Positions 11,201 through 21,008 of a DNA stretch of 64,000 nt are shown here, piece by piece (position 1 is the stretch's first letter; each line of letters begins with the position of its first letter). The stretch is from contig NZ_CM001558.1 of the NCBI RefSeq assembly GCF_000281895.1, positions 4,034,556-4,098,555 of the forward strand, written 5' to 3'. Position numbers and translations under genes: made by a program. This DNA comes from Pseudomonas fluorescens Q2-87 (GTDB taxonomy: Bacteria > Pseudomonadota > Gammaproteobacteria > Pseudomonadales > Pseudomonadaceae). The notes beneath the pieces were generated by a model. The model worked only from the letters and a program-made list of their open reading frames with translations, searched no databases and was not told the DNA's origin.

Positions 11201-13114
11201 TCAAGCGTCCAATTCAGCCCAACGCTCGACCAGGGTATCCAGCTCGGCCTGCAGTTGTTCCAAGTGCGCGATCACCTTGGCGGTTTCGGCAGCAGGACGC
11301 TGGTAAAAGCCGGCATCGGCCATTTCGGCCTCTACCGCTGCAATCTGCTGCTCCTTCGCATCGATGTCACCCGGCAACGCTTCCAGCTCGCGCTGCAGCT
11401 TGTAGCTGAGCTTTTTCTTGGCCGGCGCCGCTGCGGCGGCAGCTGGGGCGGGCTCGGCCTTGACTACCGCTGAGTTCAGGTCGGCCTTGCCGGATTTGCT
11501 CTCGGTTACCCCCAAAAGACGCGGCGAGCCACCCTGGCGCAACCAATCCTGATAGCCGCCGACGTATTCACGCACGAGGCCTTCACCTTCGAAGACCAGG
11601 GTGCTGGTGACCACGTTGTCGAGGAATGCCCGGTCGTGGCTGACCATCAGCACGGTGCCGTTGAAGGTCAGCAATACCTCTTCCAGCAGTTCGAGGGTTT
11701 CCACGTCCAGGTCGTTGGTCGGTTCGTCGAGCACCAGCAGGTTCGCCGGCTTGCTGAACAACTTGGCCAGCAACAGACGGGCGCGCTCGCCACCGGACAG
11801 CGCCTTGACCGGCGTACGGGCACGCTGGGGGCTGAACAGGAAATCGCCCAGGTAGCTCAGGACATGGCGGCTCTGACCGTCGATATCGATGAAATCGCGG
11901 CCTTCGGCCACGTTGTCGATCACGGTTTTTTCCAAGTCCAACTGGTGGCGCAACTGGTCGAAATAGGCCACGTCGATCTTCGTGCCCTCTTCTACCTTAC
12001 CGCTGGTCGGCACCAGGCCACCGAGCATCAGCTTGAGCAACGTGGTCTTGCCGGTGCCGTTGGCGCCCAGCAGGCCAATGCGATCGCCACGCTGCAGGAC
12101 CATGGAGAAGTCCTTGACCAGGAACGGGCCGCCCGGATGGGCGAAACTGACGTTCTCCAGCACCATGACCTGCTTGCCGGACTTATCGGCCGTTTCCAGC
12201 TGAATATTCGCCTTGCCGGTGCGCTCGCGGCGCTCGCTGCGTTCGACACGCAAGGCCTTGAGGGCCCGGACACGCCCTTCGTTACGGGTACGACGGGCCT
12301 TGATGCCCTGCCGAATCCAGACCTCTTCCTGGGCCAGACGCTTGTCGAACAAGGCGTTGGCGGTTTCTTCCGCTGCCAGGGCCGCTTCCTTGTGCACCAG
12401 GAAGCTGGCGTAGTCGCCGTTCCAGTCGATCAGGCCGCCGCGGTCCAGTTCGAGGATGCGCGTTGCCAGGTTCTGCAGGAAGGAACGGTCGTGGGTGATG
12501 AACAGCACGGCACCCTGGAAATCCTTCAAGGCCTCTTCAAGCCAGGCGATGGCACCGATGTCCAAGTGGTTGGTCGGTTCGTCGAGCAGCAGCAGATCCG
12601 GCTCGGACACCAGGGCCTGGGCCAGCAGGACGCGACGACGCCAGCCACCGGACAACTCGGCGAGGGTTTTGTCGGCGGGCAATTGCAGGCGGCTCAGGGT
12701 GCTGTCGACCAGTTGCTGCAACCGCCAGCCATCACGGGCTTCCAGGTCATGTTGCACATGCATCAACTTGTCCAGGTCGGCATCGGTGACGATGTTCTGG
12801 CTCAAGTGGTGATATTCGGCCAACAGCGCACCGACGCCGTCCAGGCCTTCGGCGACCACGTCGAACACCGTCCGCTCGTCGGCCACCGGCAATTCCTGGG
12901 GCAATTCGCCTATTTTCAGGCCTGGCGCACGCCAGACCGAGCCGTCATCGGGCTTCTGGTCGCCCTTGACCAGCTTCATCATGCTGGACTTGCCAGTGCC
13001 GTTGCGGCCGATGATGCACACCCGCTCACCACGGGCGATCTGCCAGGACACCTTGTCCAACAACGGCATCGCGCCGAAAGCAAGGGACACATCGCTGAAT
13101 TTGAGCAGGGTCAT
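11201..13114 (-). CDS. uup: Uup-type ABC-F ATPase
   Basis: The 637-residue protein starts at MTLLKFSDVSLAFG (GGAG 6 bp upstream). It has two ABC ATPase domains with Walker A sequences GRNGTGKS and GANGTGKT and signature motifs LSGGWRRR and LSGGERAR. No membrane domain is present. A C-terminal domain of about 80 residues (after an Ala/Pro linker, about 545 on) is predicted to form an antiparallel coiled coil, as in Uup. ABC-F proteins act on the ribosome; Uup also binds DNA branch structures. It could instead be called a YheS-like ABC-F protein, but the coiled-coil tail favours Uup. Confidence 0.85.
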   Translation of the reverse strand: MTLLKFSDVSLAFGAMPLLDKVSWQIARGERVCIIGRNGTGKSSMMKLVKGDQKPDDGSVWRAPGLKIGELPQELPVADERTVFDVVAEGLDGVGALLAEYHHLSQNIVTDADLDKLMHVQHDLEARDGWRLQQLVDSTLSRLQLPADKTLAELSGGWRRRVLLAQALVSEPDLLLLDEPTNHLDIGAIAWLEEALKDFQGAVLFITHDRSFLQNLATRILELDRGGLIDWNGDYASFLVHKEAALAAEETANALFDKRLAQEEVWIRQGIKARRTRNEGRVRALKALRVERSERRERTGKANIQLETADKSGKQVMVLENVSFAHPGGPFLVKDFSMVLQRGDRIGLLGANGTGKTTLLKLMLGGLVPTSGKVEEGTKIDVAYFDQLRHQLDLEKTVIDNVAEGRDFIDIDGQSRHVLSYLGDFLFSPQRARTPVKALSGGERARLLLAKLFSKPANLLVLDEPTNDLDVETLELLEEVLLTFNGTVLMVSHDRAFLDNVVTSTLVFEGEGLVREYVGGYQDWLRQGGSPRLLGVTESKSGKADLNSAVVKAEPAPAAAAAAPAKKKLSYKLQRELEALPGDIDAKEQQIAAVEAEMADAGFYQRPAAETAKVIAHLEQLQAELDTLVERWAELDA

Positions 13115-13327
13115 GAGCTTCTCCAAAAACCGGGCGCGCATTCTACCTGAGATGAGACCTCAGGAGTCCGCCAATTTCGCAACTGAAGCACTCTGCACAA
13201 CAAATGTTGCGAACTTGCGCCGACGGCCTTGCAAAGCTTTCGCCGGCTGCTGGCAAAAGGCTAAGCTACAGACAGTTACCCTGGGGTCACCCCTGGGCTT
13301 GTCATGTTTTTTCTGCCCGGATGTCTC

Positions 13328-15256
13328 ATGCGCAGTCGCCTTTTCAGTGTTTTAACGTGTCTTTTTGTGTGTGCCACTGCCGCTCAAACCGCTCAGGCGG
13401 TGGATATTTCCATTCAACGCCAGTATTACGACGAGGCCAAGCGAGCCCTGGCCAAGGGCGATTCAGGCCCCTATTTTCGCTACAGCCAGGCCCTGCGCGA
13501 TTATCCGCTGGAGCCGTACCTGGCCTATGACGAATTGACCGCCCGTCTCAAGAGCGCGAGCAACGCCGAGATCGAGAAATTTCTCGCCGAGCACGGCGAC
13601 CTGCCCCAGGCCAACTGGATGAAGTTGCGCTGGTTGCGCTGGCTGACCGAGCGCGGCGATTGGGAGACGTTCGTCAAATACTACGACCCCAAGCTCAATT
13701 TCACCGAACTGGACTGCCTCAACGCCCAGTATCAGATTACCCATGGGCTGAAGGCCGAGGGCTACGCCAATACGGAAAAGCTCTGGCTCACCGGCAAATC
13801 CCAGCCGGCGACCTGTGATGCGCTGTTCGGCCTGTGGGCCTCCGAAGGCCAGTTGACCGAACAGAAGCGCTGGGACCGTGCCAAGCTGGCCGCCCAGGCT
13901 CGCAACTACCCACTGGCCAACAGCCTGAGCAGTGGCCTGACGACGCTCGCCCCACGCGGCAAACTGCTGGTGGATGTCGCGCAAAAACCCGAGCTGCTCA
14001 ACCAGCCGGCGCGCTTCAGCCCAGCCGACGAACCGATGTCCGACATTGTCAGCCTCGGCCTGCGTCGCCTGGCCCGCCAAGACCCGGACAAAGCAATGGC
14101 CTTGCTGGATGGCTACGCCAGTATCATGCACTTTTCCCGGGATGAAAAAGTCGCCATTGCTCGCGAGATCGGCCTGACCCTGGCCAAGCGCTTCGACAGT
14201 CGCGCCTTGGACGTAATGACCCAATACGATCCGGAACTGCGGGACGACACAGTTTCGGAATGGCGCTTGCGCCTGCTGCTGCGCCTGGCCCGTTGGGACG
14301 ACGCTTACCAGTTGACCCGACGCCTGCCGGAATCGCTGGCCAGCACCAACCGCTGGCGCTACTGGCAGGCCCGCACATTGGAGCTGGCACAGCCGCAGAA
14401 CCCCGAGGCGCTGACACTTTACAAGCACCTGGCCCGCGAACGGGATTTCTATGGCTTCCTGGCTGCCGACCGCTCCCAGTCACCGTACTCGCTCGTCAAC
14501 AAGCCATTGGTCATGAGCCAGGCGCTGATCAACAAAGTGCGCAACACGCCCGGTGTGCGCCGGGCGCTGGAATTCCACGCCCGAGGCGACATCGTCGACG
14601 GACGCCGCGAGTGGTATCACGTCAGCCGTCACTTCAACCGGGACGAGATGGTCGCCCAGGCGAAACTGGCTTATGACCTGAAATGGTATTTCCCGGCGAT
14701 CCGCACCATCAGCCAGGCCAAGTACTGGGACGACCTGGACATCCGCTTCCCCATGGCCCACCGCGACACCCTGGTGCGCGAAGCCAAGGTTCGCGGACTG
14801 CATTCGAGTTGGGTATTTGCGATCACCCGCCAGGAAAGTGCTTTCATGGACGACGCCCGCTCCGGCGTCGGTGCCACCGGCCTCATGCAGTTGATGCCCG
14901 GCACCGCCAAGGAAACCGCGCGCAAGTTCAGCATTCCCCTCGCTTCGCCACAGCAGGTGCTGAATCCGGACAAGAACATCGAGTTGGGCGCTGCATACCT
15001 GAGCCAGGTGCACAGCCAGTTCAATGGCAACCGCGTCCTCGCCTCTGCTGCCTACAACGCTGGCCCCGGTCGCGTCCGCCAATGGTTGCGCGGCGCCGAT
15101 CACCTGAGCTTCGACGTCTGGGTCGAAAGCATTCCCTTCGACGAAACCCGCCAATACGTGCAGAACGTGCTGTCTTATTCGGTGATCTACGGTCAGAAGC
15201 TCAACTCACCGCAGCCGCTGGTGGACTGGCATGAGCGGTATTTTGATGATCAGTGA
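13328..15256 (+). CDS. slt: Soluble lytic murein transglycosylase
   Basis: From the ATG at 13328 the 642-residue precursor begins with a signal peptide (MRSRLFSVLTCLFVCATAAQ, cleavage near AQA-VD). A long helical U-shaped domain follows, then a C-terminal SLT domain. The catalytic glutamate is Glu503 in ITRQESAF, followed by GATGLMQLMPGTA and the AAYNAGPGRV motif. It cleaves peptidoglycan to 1,6-anhydromuropeptides in the periplasm. An ATG eight codons earlier is possible but would spoil the signal peptide. A terminator follows at 15304-15339. Confidence 0.94.
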   Translation: MRSRLFSVLTCLFVCATAAQTAQAVDISIQRQYYDEAKRALAKGDSGPYFRYSQALRDYPLEPYLAYDELTARLKSASNAEIEKFLAEHGDLPQANWMKLRWLRWLTERGDWETFVKYYDPKLNFTELDCLNAQYQITHGLKAEGYANTEKLWLTGKSQPATCDALFGLWASEGQLTEQKRWDRAKLAAQARNYPLANSLSSGLTTLAPRGKLLVDVAQKPELLNQPARFSPADEPMSDIVSLGLRRLARQDPDKAMALLDGYASIMHFSRDEKVAIAREIGLTLAKRFDSRALDVMTQYDPELRDDTVSEWRLRLLLRLARWDDAYQLTRRLPESLASTNRWRYWQARTLELAQPQNPEALTLYKHLARERDFYGFLAADRSQSPYSLVNKPLVMSQALINKVRNTPGVRRALEFHARGDIVDGRREWYHVSRHFNRDEMVAQAKLAYDLKWYFPAIRTISQAKYWDDLDIRFPMAHRDTLVREAKVRGLHSSWVFAITRQESAFMDDARSGVGATGLMQLMPGTAKETARKFSIPLASPQQVLNPDKNIELGAAYLSQVHSQFNGNRVLASAAYNAGPGRVRQWLRGADHLSFDVWVESIPFDETRQYVQNVLSYSVIYGQKLNSPQPLVDWHERYFDDQ

Positions 15257-15303
15257 GTGAATGGCGAACGCTGGCCTCAAGCAGCCATCTACCCCTGGAA
15301 AAC

Positions 15304-15339
15304 AAAATGCCCGTATCGAAAGACGCGGGCATTTTTTTT
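15304..15339 (+). terminator. Intrinsic terminator after slt
   Basis: AATGCCCG, a 10-nt loop and CGGGCATT, followed by a run of eight T. Confidence 0.9.
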
Positions 15340-15403
15340 GGTCGGTGGCTGGACTTTGTAAGTCGGTGGTGAACAGCGAATCTGGGAAGACCCCAGCCCC
15401 CTC

Positions 15404-15492
15404 TGTGGGAGCGAGCCTGCTCGCGAAGACGGTGCCACAGCCAACATCCCTGTGGCTGATCTACCGCCATCGCGAGCAAGCTCGCTCCCACA
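15404..15492. repeat. REP doublet, class B, inverted
   Basis: TGTGGGAGCGAGCCTGCTCGCGAA at the left is mirrored by TCGCGAGCAAGCTCGCTCCCACA at the right. It lies between the convergent slt and ABC exporter genes. Confidence 0.85.
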
Positions 15493-15513
15493 TGGATTTC
15501 GGCTCACAATGAC

Positions 15514-17292
15514 TCATGCTTCAGAACCGCCATGTTGGCTGAACTGCAACGCCGCCAACCGCGCATACAGAGCATTGCTGGCGACCAGTTCCTGGTGGGT
15601 ACCAATGGCCACCACCCTGCCCTGGTCCATGACCGCGATCCGGTCGGCGTTTTTCACCGTGGCCAGGCGATGGGCAATGACCAGGGTCGTGCGGTTTTTC
15701 ATCAGGCTGGGCAGGGCTTGCTGGATCAGATGTTCACTTTGCGCATCAAGGGCGCTGGTGGCTTCGTCCAGCAGCAGGATCGGTGCGTCCACCAGCAGCG
15801 CGCGGGCGATGGCCAGGCGCTGGCGCTGGCCGCCGGATAGCCCCAGGCCTCCGTCGCCCAGGTGGGTCTGGTAGCCGTCGGGCATTTTTTCGATGAAGTC
15901 ATGGGCATGGGCGATCTGCGCGGCCTCACGCACCTGCGCGGAAGTCGCCTGAGGGTTTCCGTAGCGAATGTTCTCCTCGACCGTGCCAAAAAATAGCGCC
16001 GGGCTTTGTGAGACCAGGGCGAAATGCCGGCGCAGGTCCAGCGGATCGAGCAAGGTCAGCGGCACGTCGTCGATCAGGATCTGCCCTTGCGACGGATCGT
16101 AGAAACGCAACAGCAAGTCGTAAACCGTCGATTTGCCCGCGCCGGACGGCCCGACAAGGGCCAGGGTCTCGCCGGCATGGACCGTCAGGTCGAGGCCGTC
16201 GACCGCGTAACTTTCCGGCCGGGACGGGTAGGAAAACCGCACGCCTTCGAGGCGCAGGTCACCCCGGACACGCTCCGGCAAGATCACCAGGCCAGACGCC
16301 GGCGGCTGGATGATGTTTTGCGAGCGCAACAGTTCGGCAATGCGTTCCGCCGCGCCGGCCGCCCGTTGCAGCTCGCCAATGACTTCGCTCAGGGTACCGA
16401 AGGCACTGCCGACGATCAGGCTGTAGAAGACGAAAGCCGCCAGCTCGCCGCCGGAGATGCGCCCGGCGATCACATCCATGCCACCGACCCAAAGCATCAC
16501 GCCCACCGCTCCAAGCACCAGCACGATCACCAGCGTGATCAGCCATGCCCGCTGGGCGATACGCTGCCGGGCCGTGTCGAAGGCCTGCTCAACCGTCACC
16601 GAAAAGCGTTGTTCATCCTGGACCTGATGGTTGTAAGCCTGCACGGTCTTAATCTGGCCGAGGGTTTCGGAAACGTAGCTGCCGACATCGGCAATGCGGT
16701 CCTGGCTCTGGCGCGACAGGCTGCGCACCCGTCGGCCAAAAATCAGGATCGGCGCGAGCACCAGGGGCAAGGCAATCACCACGATGCTGGTCAGCTTGGG
16801 GTTGGTGACGAACAACAGCACGATGCCACCGATCACCATCAACACGTTGCGCAAGAACAACGACAGCGATGAGCCGATCACCGACTGCAGCAAGGTGGTA
16901 TCGGCGGTCAGCCGTGATTGGATTTCCGAGCTGCGGTTGTTTTCGTAGAAGCCCGGGTGCAGGTACACCAAGTGGTTGAAGACCTGTCGGCGGATATCGG
17001 CGACCACCCGCTCGCCGATCCAGGACACCAGGTAGAAACGGGCAAACGTACCGATCGCCAGCGCCACCACCAGCACCATGAACAGGCCGATGGATTGATT
17101 GAGCAGGTGCGGTGAGCGGGTCATGAAGCCCTGGTCCACCAGCAACCGTATGCCCTGCCCCATGGACAAGGTGATGCCAGCGGTGACGATCAAAGCCAGC
17201 AAGGCGCCGGCAACCTGTTTGCGATAAGGGGTAATGAAGCCGCTGGCCAAGCGAATGGCACGGCGATGACGGGAAGAAAGCATCAGAAGCAT
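15514..17292 (-). CDS. MsbA-like ABC exporter, fused permease-ATPase
   Basis: The protein is about 592 residues when started at MLLMLSSRHRRAI (17292); a start three codons later or upstream at 17382 cannot be excluded because no strong ribosome-binding site is visible. The N-terminal half has six membrane helices. The C-terminal ATPase has Walker A GPSGAGKST, signature LSGGQRQR and Walker B ILLLDEATSALD. It is a homodimeric exporter of the MsbA/lipid A or multidrug subgroup (type IV). The essential Pseudomonas msbA lies elsewhere, so no symbol is given; it resembles PA3228. Confidence 0.85.
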   Translation of the reverse strand: MLLMLSSRHRRAIRLASGFITPYRKQVAGALLALIVTAGITLSMGQGIRLLVDQGFMTRSPHLLNQSIGLFMVLVVALAIGTFARFYLVSWIGERVVADIRRQVFNHLVYLHPGFYENNRSSEIQSRLTADTTLLQSVIGSSLSLFLRNVLMVIGGIVLLFVTNPKLTSIVVIALPLVLAPILIFGRRVRSLSRQSQDRIADVGSYVSETLGQIKTVQAYNHQVQDEQRFSVTVEQAFDTARQRIAQRAWLITLVIVLVLGAVGVMLWVGGMDVIAGRISGGELAAFVFYSLIVGSAFGTLSEVIGELQRAAGAAERIAELLRSQNIIQPPASGLVILPERVRGDLRLEGVRFSYPSRPESYAVDGLDLTVHAGETLALVGPSGAGKSTVYDLLLRFYDPSQGQILIDDVPLTLLDPLDLRRHFALVSQSPALFFGTVEENIRYGNPQATSAQVREAAQIAHAHDFIEKMPDGYQTHLGDGGLGLSGGQRQRLAIARALLVDAPILLLDEATSALDAQSEHLIQQALPSLMKNRTTLVIAHRLATVKNADRIAVMDQGRVVAIGTHQELVASNALYARLAALQFSQHGGSEA

Positions 17293-17540
17293 CCGATAAT
17301 ACAGCGGGAGAAAACCGGCCAGCGGCACCGAAGCGCGACGGAACCAAGTTGAATCAGAATGAGTCAGGTTAAATATGACCACAACGACTAGCGGCTAGAT
17401 GTTATCGGTCTAAAGTCTGGCTGGAAACGCGAGTGTGTTTCTGATTGAGTGGAGGTGTCGCCATGAACCTACAAGGAGTGTCATGGCTCGGTCACCTGGC
17501 GACATTAAAGTAGGCACACAACCTGATGAGGAGACAGGCC

Positions 17541-17720
17541 ATGTCCTTGCAACACAGCAGCGACGACAAGATCCAAGTAATCCGTACGCAACCGGACCAG
17601 TCCCTGGGTTGCTCGTTCATCGATGCCCAAGGGCACGAAGTTCCGATCACCGAAGACATGATCCAGAAAGCGTGCAGCGAGCTGGAAAAAAGACTGGTCA
17701 AGCCTGCCGAACAAGAGTGA
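17541..17720 (+). CDS. Small conserved acidic protein
   Basis: The ATG at 17541 has a strong ribosome-binding site (GAGGAGA, 7 bp upstream), giving a 59-residue soluble protein starting MSLQHSSDDKIQVIRTQPDQ. The C-terminal half looks like a single amphipathic helix (ITEDMIQKACSELEKRL). It stands alone and is followed at once by a terminator, so it is a monocistronic small gene. I do not recognise a family. The upstream 17293-17540 stretch holds its promoter and that of the divergent exporter gene. Confidence 0.7.
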   Translation: MSLQHSSDDKIQVIRTQPDQSLGCSFIDAQGHEVPITEDMIQKACSELEKRLVKPAEQE

Positions 17721-17740
17721 TACAGCCCGTCTTCAATTGG

Positions 17741-17766
17741 AACCCGACGTTGATGTCGGGTTTTTT
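17741..17766 (+). terminator. Intrinsic terminator after the small acidic protein gene
   Basis: AACCCGAC, a short loop and GTCGGGTT, followed by six T in all. Confidence 0.9.
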
Positions 17767-17796
17767 ATGCCTGCATGGCTAGGGAGCATTCCACCG

Positions 17797-18939
17797 TTAA
17801 AGAGTGGTGGCGCCCAGCGCTGTCACGATCTGCTGCAAAGCCTGGGACGCCCCGTCGATACGCACCTTCAAGCTGTCGATTTCCCGACGCGGCGGATAGT
17901 GCTTGCGCAAGGCATCGAACGCACCGCGTTGTTCACTGACCGTTCCCACCAGGCTGCGGCGAAAATCCGCGTCGTCGCGTCTTGGGTCGTACACGCTCCG
18001 GCATAGTGCCGCCAGGGCCCAGGCTGGATCGGTTGCGGCGTCCAGGGTGATGCCACCCAGCCAGGGCTTGGGCAGTAGGTCGCCGAGGCTGACTTCAACC
18101 GGCCGCTGCAGGAAACCACACAAGGCCTCATAGATCTGCGCGGTGCCGCGTTGACGCCCATCGAGGCTGTAGCCGGCGATGTGCGGCGTGGCAATTACGC
18201 ACAGATCAGCCAGGTCCACGTCTACGGTCGGTTCCTGTTCCCAGACGTCGAGCACGGCTTGCAGGTCTTCGCGCTCCAGCAGCACCTCGCGCAGCGCCGC
18301 GTTGTCGATAACCGGGCCGCGGGCCGCATTGATCAGCCAGGTCCCAGGTTTGAGCCGGTTCAGGCGTTCTTCGTCGAAGAGATGCCAGGTCGGTTGATCG
18401 CCGTCACGGGTCAGCGGGGTGTGCAGGCTGATCACATCGCACTGCTCGATGATCTGCTCCAGGCTCACATATTCGCCACCCTCGGCAGCCTGGCGCGGCG
18501 GATCGCAGATTTTCACGGCCCAGCCAAGGGCCTTGAGCACCTCAATCAATCGCCCCCCCACCTGGCCCGCACCGACCACACCAAAAGTCCGCTGTCGCAA
18601 GTCCACGCCTTCAATCTCAGCCAGGGTCATCAGGCTGCCCAGCACATAGTCCACCACGCCACGGGCATTGCACCCCGGAGCACTGGCCCAGCGGATGCCG
18701 GCCTCGGCGAAATAATCCAGGTCCAGGTGATCGGTACCGATGGTGCAAGTGCCGACGAAGCGCACCTTGCTGCCTTCGAGCAGGGCCCGATTGACCTGGC
18801 TGACCGAGCGCACCAGCAGCACATCGGCCTGCTCGACCATCGCCCGATCGATGCCCCGTCCCGGCACCCGGCGGATCTCGCCGAAACCTTGAAAAAAGGC
18901 ATCGAGAAGGGGGATGTTTTCGTCAGCGACGATCAGCAT
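17797..18939 (-). CDS. pdxB: Erythronate-4-phosphate dehydrogenase
   Basis: This 380-residue D-isomer-specific 2-hydroxyacid dehydrogenase oxidises 4-phospho-D-erythronate in pyridoxal phosphate synthesis. The NAD-binding glycine motif is [12 protein letters not shown]. Substrate-binding Arg in [13 protein letters not shown], the following catalytic Glu, and His in [15 protein letters not shown] are visible. The extra C-terminal domain of about 90 residues, absent from other family members, is typical of PdxB. It is a single gene between a terminator and a REP doublet. Confidence 0.95.
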   Translation of the reverse strand: MLIVADENIPLLDAFFQGFGEIRRVPGRGIDRAMVEQADVLLVRSVSQVNRALLEGSKVRFVGTCTIGTDHLDLDYFAEAGIRWASAPGCNARGVVDYVLGSLMTLAEIEGVDLRQRTFGVVGAGQVGGRLIEVLKALGWAVKICDPPRQAAEGGEYVSLEQIIEQCDVISLHTPLTRDGDQPTWHLFDEERLNRLKPGTWLINAARGPVIDNAALREVLLEREDLQAVLDVWEQEPTVDVDLADLCVIATPHIAGYSLDGRQRGTAQIYEALCGFLQRPVEVSLGDLLPKPWLGGITLDAATDPAWALAALCRSVYDPRRDDADFRRSLVGTVSEQRGAFDALRKHYPPRREIDSLKVRIDGASQALQQIVTALGATTL

Positions 18940-19020
18940 GGCAAAGCTCCTTTGGCGGGGATGGGCAGTGTAGGCGCTACGCGGCTAGATGGGCCAGCGC
19001 ATTACTTCAGTGAACGATGT

Positions 19021-19118
19021 TGTGGCGAGGGAGCTTGCACCCGCTGGGTTGCGAAGCAACCCCTATCCAAAGAGCGACGACTGCTGCGCAGCCGAGCGGG
19101 AGCAAGCGCCCTCGCCAC
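19021..19118. repeat. REP doublet, class A, inverted
   Basis: TGTGGCGAGGGAGCTTGCACCC at the left is mirrored by GGGAGCAAGCGCCCTCGCCAC at the right. It fills most of the 323-bp divergent gap between pdxB and the MATE gene. The remainder (19119-19262) should contain the MATE promoter; no clear motif was recognised. Confidence 0.85.
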
Positions 19119-19262
19119 GGGTCACCCTATCCCCGGTCAACAGTACAGGCTGGACACACGGGAGCAGGCGATTACAAATCCCCAACACAGCTTTTTTCCT
19201 GACCACTGCGTCAAGGCGTAGAATGCGCCGCCTCGCGCTTAATCTTTTCGGACGCTTCGCCT

Positions 19263-20663
19263 GTGAATACGGTTACAGACACCCCCCCACTCTCCCGCCC
19301 GGCCCGGATTCGCCTGGAACTCAAGACGCTGCTGGCCCTGGCAGTGCCGATCATGGTGGCGCAACTGGCGACCACTGCGATGGGGTTCGTCGATGCGGTG
19401 ATGGCCGGTCGTGTCGGCCCGCGGGATTTGGCGGCGGTGGCGCTGGGCAACTCGATCTGGGTGCCGGTGTTCCTGTTGATGACCGGCACGCTGCTGGCCA
19501 CCACCCCGAAAGTCGCCCAGCGCTTTGGCGCCGGCACGTTCGACGAGATCGGCCCACTGGTGCGCCAGGCGTTGTGGCTCGCGCTAGTGGTGGGATTGAT
19601 CGCAACGCTGGCGCTATTCAGCGCCGAACCCATCCTGCACGTCATGAAGGTCGATCCCGAATTGATCGGCCCGTGCATGGAATACCTGCGAGGCATCGGC
19701 ACGGGCCTGCCAGCCGTGGCGTTGTATCACGTGCTGCGGTGTTTCAGCGACGGCCTGGGTCGTACGCGACCGGCCATGGTGCTGGGCTTGTGCGGGCTCG
19801 CCCTGAACATTCCGCTCAATTACATTTTCATTTACGGCCACCTGGGCGTGCCCGCCATAGGTGGCGTGGGTTGCGGCTGGGCCACCGCCATCGTGATGTG
19901 GGTCATGGCGCTGGGCATGGCCGGTTGGGCCCGCTGGGCGCCGGCCTATCAGTCGAGTCGACTGTTCAGCCGTTTCGACTGGCCGCAATGGGCGACCATC
20001 AAGCGCCTGCTGGGCATTGGCCTGCCGATTGGCATCGCGGTGTTTGCCGAATCGAGCATCTTTGCAGTGATAGCCCTGCTGATCGGCAGCCTCGGCGCTA
20101 CGGTGGTGGCTGGACACCAGATCGCCCTGAACTTCAGCTCCCTGGTGTTCATGATCCCCTATTCTCTAGGCATGGCCGTGACCGTGCGCGTCGGTCAAGC
20201 CCTGGGGCGGCGCCAGCCTCGGGAGGCGCGCTTCGCCGCCGGCGTGGGAATGGCCACGGCGCTGGCCTATGCCTGCCTGTCGGCGAGCCTGATGTTCGGC
20301 TTGCGCGGCCCCATCGCTGCGATCTACACCGCCGATCCGATAGTGATCGAGGTGGCATCGATGCTGATTGTCTATGCGGCGCTGTTCCAGTTTTCCGATG
20401 CGATACAAGTCACGGCGGCGGGTGCGTTGCGCGGTTACCAGGACACGCGTGTGACGATGATCCTCACCCTGTTCGCCTACTGGGGCATCGGGTTGCCGGT
20501 CGGTTACGCCCTGGGCCTGACCGACTGGCTCGGCGCAGCCAGCGGCCCAAGCGGGTTATGGCAAGGCTTGATCGTGGGCTTGAGTTGCGCGGCGCTGATG
20601 CTGTCGATCCGCCTGGCCCGCAGTGCGCACAAGCAGATCCGCATCAGCCGCTCGATCGATTAA
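19263..20663 (+). CDS. MATE-family multidrug/cation antiporter (NorM/PmpM type)
   Basis: This 466-residue protein has about 12 membrane helices in two homologous halves, each beginning with the MATE pattern (for example [25 protein letters not shown] and [18 protein letters not shown], shown as segments). It resembles P. aeruginosa PmpM, an H+-coupled exporter of quinolones and cationic compounds. Translation starts at GTG (19263); no in-frame ATG occurs before the first helix. The end overlaps the convergent tusA-like gene by four bases. Confidence 0.88.
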   Translation: MNTVTDTPPLSRPARIRLELKTLLALAVPIMVAQLATTAMGFVDAVMAGRVGPRDLAAVALGNSIWVPVFLLMTGTLLATTPKVAQRFGAGTFDEIGPLVRQALWLALVVGLIATLALFSAEPILHVMKVDPELIGPCMEYLRGIGTGLPAVALYHVLRCFSDGLGRTRPAMVLGLCGLALNIPLNYIFIYGHLGVPAIGGVGCGWATAIVMWVMALGMAGWARWAPAYQSSRLFSRFDWPQWATIKRLLGIGLPIGIAVFAESSIFAVIALLIGSLGATVVAGHQIALNFSSLVFMIPYSLGMAVTVRVGQALGRRQPREARFAAGVGMATALAYACLSASLMFGLRGPIAAIYTADPIVIEVASMLIVYAALFQFSDAIQVTAAGALRGYQDTRVTMILTLFAYWGIGLPVGYALGLTDWLGAASGPSGLWQGLIVGLSCAALMLSIRLARSAHKQIRISRSID

Positions 20664-20911
20664 GCGAGTTTCTTGCGGATCCAGTAGAGGTAGGTGCCGG
20701 CCTCTTCCTGCTGCGCCACCAGCTCATGGTCGAGAAACACGCAAAACTTGGGGATGTCGCGGCGGGTCGACGGGTCGGTGGCAATCACCTTGAGCAAACC
20801 GCCGGGGGCCAGGTCGCGGATGTGCTGATGCAGCATCATCACCGGTTCCGGGCAATTAAGGCCCGTGGCATCCAGTGTGCCGTCGACCGGCGTATCGTTC
20901 ATTTCACTCAT
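20660..20911 (-). CDS. tusA: TusA/SirA-family sulfur-carrier protein
   Basis: The 83-residue protein contains the family motif with active Cys in [12 protein letters not shown] (CPxP) and the typical beta-alpha-beta-alpha-beta-beta layout. TusA relays persulfide sulfur, for example for tRNA 2-thiouridine formation. A perfect AGGAG lies six bases before the ATG at 20911. The symbol is family-level; YedF-like paralogues also carry this motif. Confidence 0.85.
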   Translation of the reverse strand: MSEMNDTPVDGTLDATGLNCPEPVMMLHQHIRDLAPGGLLKVIATDPSTRRDIPKFCVFLDHELVAQQEEAGTYLYWIRKKLA

Positions 20912-20980
20912 GTTCTACTCCTGAAACAGGCCGGCATTGTCGCGCAATGCCGGCGCCCTTAACAGACCTGCATCAATCCC

Positions 20981-20996
20981 TGTGGCGAGGGAGCTA
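20981..20996. repeat. Truncated class A REP half
   Basis: TGTGGCGAGGGAGCT matches the left part of the class A core. The rest of the palindrome is missing, so this is a decayed single copy between tusA and rlmM. Confidence 0.6.
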
Positions 20997-21008
20997 TTCA
21001 AGGCAACG

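Noticed and set aside
18989..20962. A 657-codon plus-strand frame across the MATE gene
   Set aside because: It lies in another frame over the MATE exporter and has the Arg/Gly/His-rich composition of a shadow frame. It even continues antisense through the tusA-like gene.
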